A stretch of 64,000 nt of DNA from Sphingobium limneticum. GTDB taxonomy: Bacteria > Pseudomonadota > Alphaproteobacteria > Sphingomonadales > Sphingomonadaceae. The DNA lies in NCBI RefSeq assembly GCF_008710155.1, contig NZ_VYPZ01000006.1, positions 166,077 to 230,076 on the forward strand, given 5' to 3'. Each line of letters starts with the position of its first letter. Within the stretch, counting starts at the first letter, position 1. Positions 45,588 through 52,428 of the stretch are shown one piece after another. The notes beneath the pieces were generated by a model. It was not told the DNA's origin and ran no database searches. It was given only the letters and a program-made list of their open reading frames with translations. The position numbers and the translations under genes are program-made.

Positions 45588-46307
45588 TTACTGGCTCACG
45601 CGGCGGCCGAAGCCACCACCGGCGGGACGCGCGGCACCCAGGGTACCGACACTGCCCTGGGGCACGGAAAAGACCGTGCGGCGGAAATTCTTCTCCAGCC
45701 GATCCGACACATAGGACCAGAGCGCCTCCACCTCCGCGGCGGAGCGGCCCTTGGGATCGACCTCCATCACGGTACGCCCGTCGATCATCGACGCGGCGAA
45801 ATCGGTGCGGTGATGCAGCGTCACCGGCGCCACAGTGCCATGTTGTGACAGGGCGACGGCGGCCTCCGACGTGATGCGCGCCTTGGGCGTGGCGGCGTTG
45901 ACGACGAAGATCAGCGGCTTGCCGGCCCGTTCGCACAGGTCGACCGTGGCGCCCACGGCACGCAGGTCGTGCGGGCTGGGGCGGGTCGGCACGACGATCA
46001 GTTCGGCCACGGAAATCACGCTCTGGATCGCCATGGTGATGGCAGGCGGCGTGTCGATGACGGCCAGCTTGAAACCCTGCTGACGCAGGATTTCCAGGTC
46101 GGCAGCCAGACGTGCGACGGTGGTCTGGGCAAAGGCGGGAAATTCCGCCTCGCGCTCGTTCCACCAGTCGGCGAGCGATCCCTGCGGATCGATATCGATC
46201 AGGACCACCGGGCCGGCGCCGGCACGCTGCGCCTGCACGGCCAGATGACCCGACAGGGTCGTCTTGCCCGATCCGCCCTTTTGCGAAGCCATTGCCAAAA
46301 TCCGCAC
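45588..46307 (-). CDS. ParA/MinD-family ATPase, orphan
   Basis: A 239-aa ParA-type ATPase. The deviant Walker A is ASQKGGSGKTTLSGHLA at about 7-23, with the signature Lys (KGGSGKTT). VVLIDIDPQGSLADWW gives the A-prime motif and AVIDTPPAI the Walker B. VSVAELIVVPTRPSPHDLRA and IFVVNAATPKARITSE complete the fold. The C-terminal 30 residues are a Gly/Val-rich tail. Such proteins position cargo on the nucleoid. It is not next to parB or replication genes. The start is GTG at 46307 after GGGGGGAA. It heads an operon with an RHH protein and a SPOR lipoprotein. Confidence 0.9.
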   Translation of the reverse strand: MRILAMASQKGGSGKTTLSGHLAVQAQRAGAGPVVLIDIDPQGSLADWWNEREAEFPAFAQTTVARLAADLEILRQQGFKLAVIDTPPAITMAIQSVISVAELIVVPTRPSPHDLRAVGATVDLCERAGKPLIFVVNAATPKARITSEAAVALSQHGTVAPVTLHHRTDFAASMIDGRTVMEVDPKGRSAAEVEALWSYVSDRLEKNFRRTVFSVPQGSVGTLGAARPAGGGFGRRVSQ

Positions 46308-46511
46308 CTATTCCCCCCAGGAAAATCCAGTTCCGGAAGGGATTGGCACGACTGCCGCTAAAAATTGGTTAATTACGCGCGAAACTTCATGGCCGGCACG
46401 CCCCGCCATGGTGAAGTCGCTATCCAGTCTTTTGCCGTTACGCTAACAACAGCTTAACCTTATTTCGCCATTGCGGTCGTCAATTATTCTTTCGCACTGG
46501 AGCCTGTGCAT

Positions 46512-47540
46512 ATGAAGCATGTGTTGGGAATGGCAGCGCTGGCCGCGATGCTGGGTATGACTTTGCCTGCGCAGGCGGACGTGAAAACCGGCGTCGACGC
46601 CTGGCAGCAGGGCGATTATGCCAAGGCGATCGCCGAATGGCGCCCCCTCGCCCAATCCGGCGATCCCGATGCGCAGTTCAACCTGGGTCAGGCCTATAAG
46701 CTGGGTCGCGGCGTGCAGCCCGACGTCAACACCGCGATCGACTGGTATCGCAAGGCCGCGGCGCAGGGGCATATGCGCGCCGAAGATAATCTCGGCCTGC
46801 TGATGTTCCAGCAGGGCGACCGCGCCGCCGCCATGCCCTATCTGCAACGCGCGTCCATGCGCGGTGAAGCCCGCGCCCAATATATCGTGGGCACCACCCT
46901 GTTCAACGGAGACACGATCGGCAAGGATTGGGTCCGCGCCTATGCGCTGATGACCCGCGCTTCCGCGTCCGGCCTGCCGCAGGCCGCGACCAGCCTTGAG
47001 CAGATGGACAAATATATTCCGGAGGATCAGCGCAAGCAGGGACTGGCCATGGCCGCCGGCATGGAAAAGGGCGATAACAACGCCGCACTCGCCGTAGCGA
47101 CGCCCGCCCCTGCGCCCGCGCGCAGCGGATCGGCGGTCCGTACCGCCGAACTCCCGCCCTCGACCAGCATTCCACAGGCACCCAAACCGATCCCCGCCCC
47201 GGCCAAGCCGCCGGTGCAGGTTGCGGCGGCCAAGCCGAAACCGGCGCCCGCCGCGCCCACGCCCACCCCCGTCCGTCAGGCCGCCGCCACGCCGGCTCCG
47301 GCCGCATCGGGCGGATGGCGCGTCCAGCTCGGCGCCTTCAGTGAAGACGCCCGCGCCCGTGCTTTGTGGACTCAGCTTAGCCGCAAGGTGGGCGGCCTGT
47401 CCGCCTATCAGCCCTATCTGGTGAAAGCCGGCGCCGTGACTCGGCTTCAGGCCGGCCCCATCGCCAGCAGCAGCGACGCCACCCGCCTCTGCGGCGCGAT
47501 CAAGGCCGCCGGCGGCGACTGCATGCCCAAGAAGATGTAG
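46512..47540 (+). CDS. Sel1-repeat protein with C-terminal SPOR domain
   Basis: A 342-aa exported protein. The signal peptide MKHVLGMAALAAMLGMTL ends at AQA. Sel1-like repeats span about 25-175 (AEWRPLAQSGDPDAQFNLGQ, AIDWYRKAAAQGHMRAEDNL, ALMTRASASGLPQAATSL). A Pro/Ala-rich linker follows. The SPOR domain at about 265-340 has WRVQLGAFSEDARARALWTQ and VTRLQAGPIASSSDATRLCG. It is divergent from the ParA operon across about 200 bp and shares the repeat-linker-SPOR plan with the TPR lipoprotein at 43662, suggesting a common role at the septum. A GTG 2 codons upstream is an alternative start. Confidence 0.85.
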   Translation: MKHVLGMAALAAMLGMTLPAQADVKTGVDAWQQGDYAKAIAEWRPLAQSGDPDAQFNLGQAYKLGRGVQPDVNTAIDWYRKAAAQGHMRAEDNLGLLMFQQGDRAAAMPYLQRASMRGEARAQYIVGTTLFNGDTIGKDWVRAYALMTRASASGLPQAATSLEQMDKYIPEDQRKQGLAMAAGMEKGDNNAALAVATPAPAPARSGSAVRTAELPPSTSIPQAPKPIPAPAKPPVQVAAAKPKPAPAAPTPTPVRQAAATPAPAASGGWRVQLGAFSEDARARALWTQLSRKVGGLSAYQPYLVKAGAVTRLQAGPIASSSDATRLCGAIKAAGGDCMPKKM

Positions 47541-47570
47541 GGGGCTTTCAGTTCACCTTTCCTCAAAACA

Positions 47571-47650
47571 ACCCGTTCGCCCTGAGTAGCCGCTGAGCGA
47601 AGTCGAAGCGGCGTATCGAAGGGCTCAGCCCCTACTCAGGACGAACGGGT
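47571..47650. repeat. Inverted repeat pair (CCTGAGTAG family)
   Basis: Arms ACCCGTTCGCCCTGAGTAG (47571-47589) and CCTACTCAGGACGAACGGGT (47631-47650) are inverted copies with one mismatch. It lies between the convergent Sel1-SPOR and LysR genes and is followed by TTTAT, so it may be a terminator. It is the same family as 26868-26982. Confidence 0.85.
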
Positions 47651-47654
47651 TTTA

Positions 47655-48557
47655 TCACTCCCTCACCCGCGCCTGCTCCACCATCCAGTCGCGGAACTGC
47701 GCCAGCGGCCCCGCCCCCAGCGCGCCTGTCGGATAGACCAGATAATAGGCCTGCTCGGTGGATAGCGGCCGGGCGAAGGGGATGACCAGCGTCCCCGCCT
47801 CCAACTCCGGCCGAATGAGGAAGCTGGGGATCAGCGCCACCCCGACCCCGGCCGCGCAGGCCTGCGCCAGCATCAGGAAATGCTCATAGGCCGGCCCCTG
47901 CGCCAATCCGCCCGCATCCACGCCCGCCATCGTCAGCCAGCGCGCCCAGGCATCGCGCCGCGATATCTGGCTGAGCAACGGCGCATGCAGCAGGTCGGCC
48001 GGCTCACGCAGCGGGTGCGCCGCCAGCCAGGCCGGCGAACAGACCGGCACCGCCTCCTCACGAAACAGAAAGTCCATCGCCACGCCGGGCCAATCGGCCG
48101 CGACACCGAAATGGACAGCCGCATCGAAATCCTCATGCCCGAAATCGAAGGGCTGCGACCGGGCGGCAAAGTCGATCACCAGGTCGGGATGCCGCGCCGT
48201 CAATTGCGGCAGGCGCGGCGCCAGCCAACGCATGCCGAAACTGGGCAAGGTCGCGACACGCAAGGCCGTCTGGGATGGCCGCGCCGACACCCGCGCCGTC
48301 GCCCGGCGGATGGCGTCGAGCGCCGGCAACAACTCGTCGGCATAGGCTCGCCCCGCTTCATTCAATCGCACCCGACGCCCGATCCGATCGAACAGGGGCG
48401 TCTGCAACATATCCTCCAGCTGCGCAATCTGCCGACTGACCGCGCTCTGGGTCAGGCCGATTTCCTCACCCGCGCGGGAAAAGCCGCCATGCCGCACGGC
48501 CGCCTCGAACGCGATCAGCGCCTGCGTCGGCGGCAGATATCTACGCGCACCATTCAT
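47655..48557 (-). CDS. LysR-family transcriptional regulator (GcvA-like)
   Basis: A 300-aa regulator. The winged helix-turn-helix at about 5-65 includes LPPTQALIAFEAAVRHGGFS, IGLTQSAVSRQIAQLEDMLQ and TPLFDRIGRRVRLNEAGRAY. The effector domain from about 90 (LRVATLPSFGMRWLAPRLPQ, VQFDF-like DLVIDFAARSQ) resembles GcvA-type proteins of the LysR family. It is divergent from the DUF1338-astD pair with 86 bp between starts, the classic arrangement for a LysR protein controlling the adjacent operon. The inducer is unknown. Autoregulation and control of the DUF1338-astD pair are inferred from position. Confidence 0.9.
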   Translation of the reverse strand: MNGARRYLPPTQALIAFEAAVRHGGFSRAGEEIGLTQSAVSRQIAQLEDMLQTPLFDRIGRRVRLNEAGRAYADELLPALDAIRRATARVSARPSQTALRVATLPSFGMRWLAPRLPQLTARHPDLVIDFAARSQPFDFGHEDFDAAVHFGVAADWPGVAMDFLFREEAVPVCSPAWLAAHPLREPADLLHAPLLSQISRRDAWARWLTMAGVDAGGLAQGPAYEHFLMLAQACAAGVGVALIPSFLIRPELEAGTLVIPFARPLSTEQAYYLVYPTGALGAGPLAQFRDWMVEQARVRE

Positions 48558-48643
48558 TCCAAACTCGCATCAACAGATGACAGGTCGCCATTTTGAATAT
48601 CCCGCATATCCTGCGATAAGGGTGATGTCATCCGGAGCATATC

Positions 48644-49672
48644 ATGTCGAATGAGAATATGGGTACGATAGAGACACTGGTCATAGCAACGCTGGGCGAG
48701 GAGACTGGCCGGCAGACGCTGGACATGCTGGCGATCGACCCAGCCCTGTTGGCACAGCGCGGCGATACCGTCTCCCGCGCCGCCTTCGCCATGGCCATGA
48801 ACGTCGCCCTGTTCGACGATCTGCTGCGCCGGGTGCCGAGCGGCGACGCCTATGTCGCCGACACGCTGGCCCGCGGCGGCAAGGTGGTGTTCGACCATGG
48901 CGCGCTGCGCTCCATCCGCTTCCCGGCCGGCCCGACCGGCGCGCTTCCGGGTGGCGAAGATGCCTTCACCCGCATCTTCCTGCCTCTGGGGTACGAGATG
49001 GCCGCGCTCTATCCACTCGACCGCCTGCGCATGACCGGACGCGCCTATCGCCACCGGGACTTCCCCGAAGCGATCCCGCAATTCTTCCTGTCCGAACTGC
49101 ATGTCGATCGTTTCGACGATGAATTTGCCGACGCCGCCGCCCGTATCTTCGGCACCAGCCGCGACCCGCTAGACGAACCGACCAAGGCCCTGCTGGCGCA
49201 ATATGCACGCGACATACCTGTCCAACTCGCTGTCGCCATCGCTGCCCTCCCTGTGATCCTCTCCGCTTTCGACCGCCAGCATGAACCGCCCGCTTTCGAG
49301 GATTATCAACTGCTCCTCTCCCGCTCCAACGAAGCCGCCTGGATCGCGACCGAAGGCAATGGCTTCAACCATGCCACCGACCGGGTCGCGGATGTCGCGG
49401 CGCTGGCTGAGCGATTGAAGGCGGAAGACAGGCCGATGAAGGCGAAGCTGGAAATCTCCGCCACCGGCCGCGTGCGCCAGACCGCTTTCCGCGCCGACAG
49501 CGTAGAGCGCCCCTTCGCCGACGGCGAATGGCGACAGGTGCCCGGCTCCTTCTACGAATTTATCAGCCGCGATATCGATCCGGAAACGGGCCGGCTCGAC
49601 CTGGCCTTCGACACCGGCAACGCCACCGGCATATTCGCCATGACCAGTGCCCAAAACGGAGCGAACCGGTGA
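48644..49672 (+). CDS. DUF1338 family (HglS-like) putative dioxygenase
   Basis: A 342-aa member of the DUF1338 family. The characterised relative HglS/YdcJ converts 2-oxoadipate to 2-hydroxyglutarate with iron in lysine breakdown. Visible motifs are KVVFDHGALRSIRFP (first metal His at about 88), GYEMAALYPLDRLRMTGRAY, QFFLSELHVDRF, EGNGFNHATDRVADV (second His at about 240) and VPGSFYEFISRDIDP (metal Glu at about 303). It is about 120 residues shorter than HglS. Its stop overlaps the GTG start of the aldehyde dehydrogenase by 3 bases. The pairing suggests a catabolic step on an amino-acid-derived oxo acid. Confidence 0.75.
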   Translation: MSNENMGTIETLVIATLGEETGRQTLDMLAIDPALLAQRGDTVSRAAFAMAMNVALFDDLLRRVPSGDAYVADTLARGGKVVFDHGALRSIRFPAGPTGALPGGEDAFTRIFLPLGYEMAALYPLDRLRMTGRAYRHRDFPEAIPQFFLSELHVDRFDDEFADAAARIFGTSRDPLDEPTKALLAQYARDIPVQLAVAIAALPVILSAFDRQHEPPAFEDYQLLLSRSNEAAWIATEGNGFNHATDRVADVAALAERLKAEDRPMKAKLEISATGRVRQTAFRADSVERPFADGEWRQVPGSFYEFISRDIDPETGRLDLAFDTGNATGIFAMTSAQNGANR

Positions 49673-51078
49673 ACGCCATGCTACAGTCCTTCGATCCGGC
49701 CTCGCGCGAACTCATCTGGGAAGGCCCGGTCGCGAGCGCGGATGATTGCCATCTTGCCATCGCCGCCGCGCGTACCGCGCTGCCCGGCTGGCGCGCACTG
49801 CCGGTCGATGATCGCATCGCGGTCGCCCGCCGCTATGCCGCCGTGCTGGGCGAACGCCGCGCCGCGCTGGCCGAACTCATCTCGCGCGAAACGGGCAAGC
49901 TGCTCTGGGAAAGCGACGCCGAAATCGGGTCGATGATCGCCAAGGTCGATGTATCGATCAAGGCACATGCCGAACGCACCGGCGAACGCTCCGCCGACAT
50001 GCCCTTCGGCCGCGCGATCTTGCGCCATCGCGGCCATGGCGTGATGGCGGTGCTTGGCCCCTATAATTTCCCCGGCCACCTGCCCAACGGCCATATCGTC
50101 CCGGCGCTGATCGCTGGCAACGCCATCGTCTTCAAACCGTCCGAAATCACGCCGGCCACCGGTGCGGCCATGGCCGATGCCTGGACGGCGGCGGGCCTGC
50201 CCGATGGTCTGTTGACGGTGGTACAGGGCGGCCGTTCGACCGGCGAAGCGCTGGTCGCAGGCGATATTGACGGCCTGCTCTTCACCGGATCGGCGGGCGC
50301 GGGGGCGGCATTGCGCCGCGCGCTGGTCGATCGCCCCCATGTCGTCATGGCGCTGGAACTGGGCGGCAATAATCCGCTGATCGCCTGGGACAGTCCGGAT
50401 GCTGCCGCATCGATCATCGTCAATTCGGCCTTCATCACCACCGGTCAGCGCTGCTCCTGCGCCCGCCGCCTGATCGTACCGCAGGGCGCGACCGGCGATG
50501 CCATCGTGGAGGCGACCGCCGCCCTGGCCGCACGCTTGCCGATCGCCGCCTGGAACGAAACGGGTGACGCCTTCATGGGGCCACTCATATCGGATCAGGC
50601 GGCAGCAGCCTCTCATCGCGCCGTCAGCGACCTGATTGCGCGCGGGGCACGCACCATCCGCCCCTTTGAAGGGGTAGCCGATCGTAGCGCCGCGTTTGTT
50701 ACGCCGGCCATACTGGACATGACCGGCGTGACGGCCCCCGACGCGGAGATTTTCGCGCCCGTGCTGACCGTCATCCGCGTGCCAGACTTCGACGCCGCGA
50801 TCGCTGCCGCCAACGCCACCAACTTCGGCCTGTCGGCCGGCCTCATCTCGCAGGATGAAGCGCTATGGCAGCGCGTGGTCGAGGAAAGCCGCGCCGGCGT
50901 CGTCAACCGCAACCGGCCGACCACCGGCGCGGCAGGCAACATGCCCTTCGGTGGCCTGGGCGCGTCGGGCAATCATCGCCCCAGCGCCTATTACGCCGCC
51001 GACTATTGCGCCTACCCCATCGCCAGTTTCGAAGCGGAGGGGGTCGCGGCTGTTCCGGTCAACGGGCTGGACGGTTAA
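49669..51078 (+). CDS. AstD-like succinylglutamate semialdehyde dehydrogenase, copy 1
   Basis: A 469-aa NAD(P)-dependent aldehyde dehydrogenase of the AstD type. GPYNFPGHLPNGHIVPALIA, NAIVFKPSEITP, the catalytic Glu in ALELGGNNPLIAWD, and the catalytic Cys in TTGQRCSCARRLIV are visible. The C-terminal PTTGAAGNMPFGGLGASGNH then RPSAYYAADYC is typical of AstD. I chose the GTG at 49669 because it overlaps the DUF1338 stop and GGAG lies 7 bases upstream; an ATG 3 codons later is the alternative. No astA, astB or astE is in the window, so arginine succinyltransferase function is not assured. A paralogue is at 57880. Confidence 0.82.
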   Translation: MNAMLQSFDPASRELIWEGPVASADDCHLAIAAARTALPGWRALPVDDRIAVARRYAAVLGERRAALAELISRETGKLLWESDAEIGSMIAKVDVSIKAHAERTGERSADMPFGRAILRHRGHGVMAVLGPYNFPGHLPNGHIVPALIAGNAIVFKPSEITPATGAAMADAWTAAGLPDGLLTVVQGGRSTGEALVAGDIDGLLFTGSAGAGAALRRALVDRPHVVMALELGGNNPLIAWDSPDAAASIIVNSAFITTGQRCSCARRLIVPQGATGDAIVEATAALAARLPIAAWNETGDAFMGPLISDQAAAASHRAVSDLIARGARTIRPFEGVADRSAAFVTPAILDMTGVTAPDAEIFAPVLTVIRVPDFDAAIAAANATNFGLSAGLISQDEALWQRVVEESRAGVVNRNRPTTGAAGNMPFGGLGASGNHRPSAYYAADYCAYPIASFEAEGVAAVPVNGLDG

Positions 51079-51227
51079 AGCCCCAGCCGCGCCCAGAAAT
51101 CGGCCGGCGCGATCGTCTTGTTCGCGGCCGGCTTGCGCTCGACGCGCGTCCAGCTGCTATGGGGAAGATAAACGGCATCCGGCTGAGTGATCCGGGACTG
51201 GCGGCGGTTTTGGGTCGTGCGGGTCAT
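51075..51227 (-). CDS. Small basic hypothetical protein (50 aa)
   Basis: A 50-aa basic protein (MTRTTQNRRQSRITQPDAVY, ending DFWARLGL) with AAGGAG 6 bases before its ATG at 51227. It has no signal peptide or membrane segment. It overlaps the convergent astD-like gene by 4 bases. I do not recognise the family. The strong ribosome site and in-frame coherence support it; the short length argues for caution. Confidence 0.45.
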   Translation of the reverse strand: MTRTTQNRRQSRITQPDAVYLPHSSWTRVERKPAANKTIAPADFWARLGL

Positions 51228-51438
51228 CGTCTTCTCCTTTGCAAGGGAACACGAAACCTGGCGTGGTCGCTTCGGCACCGTGCGCTTTAGCCGTTGGTGA
51301 CGCGGAGCAAGCTGACATCCTTCAAAAGCCGCGGAGCGCAATGCTCGCGGCTATGTCTACCGATTGAGTCGAGAAAATCGACATAGCTTTGCTTGGGCCG
51401 TCTCCAGCCCTACTTGCCTGCCGGATCGGGTCAGACGG

Positions 51439-51819
51439 TCAGGCGATCCGATGCAGGGCGCATAGCTTGTTGCCGGCCGGATCGCGCAGATAGGCAAGAT
51501 AGAGCTTGCCGAACCCGCCTTCGCGCACGCCTGGCGGGTCTTCGCAGGCAGTCCCGCCCGCTGCCACACCCGCCGCATGCCAGGCATCCGCCTCTTGCGG
51601 CGACGCCATCTTGAAACCGATGGTCCCACCATTGGCATGACAGGCCGGTGCCCCGTCGATCGGCGTCGTCACGATAAACAGCGCGCCGTCATGAAGATAG
51701 ATGGCCCGCCCCTTGTCATCGAAGAAGCCGGGCTTGGCACCGATCGCGCCGAAGGTCGCGTCGTAAAAGGCTTTCGACGCCGCCATATCGTTGGCGCCGA
51801 CCATGACATGGCTGAACAT
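51439..51819 (-). CDS. VOC family (glyoxalase-like) protein
   Basis: A 126-aa vicinal-oxygen-chelate fold protein. Two beta-alpha-beta-beta-beta modules are visible: MFSHVMVGANDMAASKAFYD with AIYLHDGALFIVTTP, and GGTIGFKMASPQEADAWHAA with KLYLAYLRDPAGNKLCALHR. The metal-site His in the first strand (FSHV) and Glu/His near the end are consistent with the family. Members include glyoxalases and extradiol dioxygenases as well as resistance proteins; the specific activity cannot be told here. Its start ATG at 51819 is normal for the length. No neighbour shares an obvious pathway. Confidence 0.8.
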   Translation of the reverse strand: MFSHVMVGANDMAASKAFYDATFGAIGAKPGFFDDKGRAIYLHDGALFIVTTPIDGAPACHANGGTIGFKMASPQEADAWHAAGVAAGGTACEDPPGVREGGFGKLYLAYLRDPAGNKLCALHRIA

Positions 51820-51935
51820 CAGCCCTCCTATGCATGAAATATCGACGAAGACGCGCCATCGCCATGCCCGGATATGGCATGTTGACCACGCAGATGTCGG
51901 ACGCCTGCGTCAGGCGACCATCGGCCGGGTCGGGA

Positions 51936-52025
51936 TCAGAAGATCGTGCTGTAAAGGAACCAGCCTACGATCAGCAGGCTCGACACGATGCAAATACGAT
52001 CACCAAAGACGTCGATACGAGACAT
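51936..52025 (-). CDS. Candidate 29-aa single-pass membrane peptide
   Basis: MSRIDVFGDRICIVSSLLIV followed by GWFLYSTIF: a short charged N-terminus, then one membrane segment from about residue 11 to 29. AAGGATG lies about 9 bases before the ATG. Such tiny membrane peptides are common and usually missed. The call rests on one strong hydrophobic segment, a ribosome site and a tidy stop, so it remains a candidate. Confidence 0.5.
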   Translation of the reverse strand: MSRIDVFGDRICIVSSLLIVGWFLYSTIF

Positions 52026-52129
52026 CAGATAACATCCTTCCAAATGGGGCGATCTGCGTCGCCTCTGAGGAAAGATTACATCAGTTTTTACCGCGTCGGA
52101 ATAGGAAAGTTACGATGGGACGCATGAAA

Positions 52130-52160
52130 AGGGCGGTGAACCGACATTCACCGCCCCTTG
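52130..52160. terminator. Possible hairpin terminator near DUF2093 end
   Basis: GGGCGGTGAA (52130-52139) and TTCACCGCCC (52147-52156) are complementary 10-base arms around a 7-base loop. On the minus strand it follows the DUF2093 gene by about 55 bases, with TTTTC further on. It may end the NMO-DUF2093 transcript. Confidence 0.6.
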
Positions 52161-52213
52161 AACGATCGTTCCGTGACCTTACGCGCTTATTGCGAACGAT
52201 AACGGCTGTTATT

Positions 52214-52426
52214 TTACCGAAAGTCGGGCCCGCGATGCTCCAGGAAGGCCCGAGTCGATTCCTGCGGACCGCGATAGGCCTCCTGAAATTCGGCGCTCCA
52301 ATATTTCAGGTCATGCAGGTCGATCCGCGCGCCCGACACGGCACAAAGCACGAACTGCCCCGACCGCACGATATCGAAATCGGCAGCGCCATAGTGCAGC
52401 ACCGCCAGCCCCGGAAGGTCCGCCAC
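52214..52426 (-). CDS. DUF2093 family protein
   Basis: A 70-aa protein of the DUF2093 family, common in alphaproteobacteria and of unknown function. The core reads LAVLHYGAADFDIVRSGQFV, LCAVSGARIDLHDLKYWSAE and FQEAYRGPQES. A small beta-rich fold with an invariant YW is visible. The start is a GTG at 52426, two bases after the stop of the nitronate monooxygenase-like gene. The frame is open far upstream inside that gene, but this extension is its shadow. Co-transcription with the NMO-like gene is likely. Confidence 0.75.
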   Translation of the reverse strand: MADLPGLAVLHYGAADFDIVRSGQFVLCAVSGARIDLHDLKYWSAEFQEAYRGPQESTRAFLEHRGPDFR

Positions 52427-52428
52427 CG

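Larger units (their letters stand above)
51820..52213. other. Stretch between VOC gene and DUF2093 gene
   Basis: About 390 bases. The only coding candidate I can support is a 29-residue membrane peptide on the minus strand at 51936-52025 (listed separately). Several plus-strand frames exist but have poor codon patterns. The end, about 52120-52210, is moderately AT-rich, with complementary blocks TTCACCGCC and GGCGGTGAA at 52130-52160 that could form a hairpin after the DUF2093 gene. Confidence 0.5.

Noticed and set aside
45034..46164. A 376-codon frame covering the RHH gene and antisense-frame parA
   Set aside because: Its first 197 codons are parA in the wrong frame; a strong ribosome site marks the true start at 45573.
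48644..49672. AstB (succinylarginine dihydrolase) because it precedes an AstD-like gene
   Set aside because: Sequence motifs (FDHGALR, GFNHATD, GSFYEFISR) are those of DUF1338, and the protein is about 100 residues shorter than AstB.
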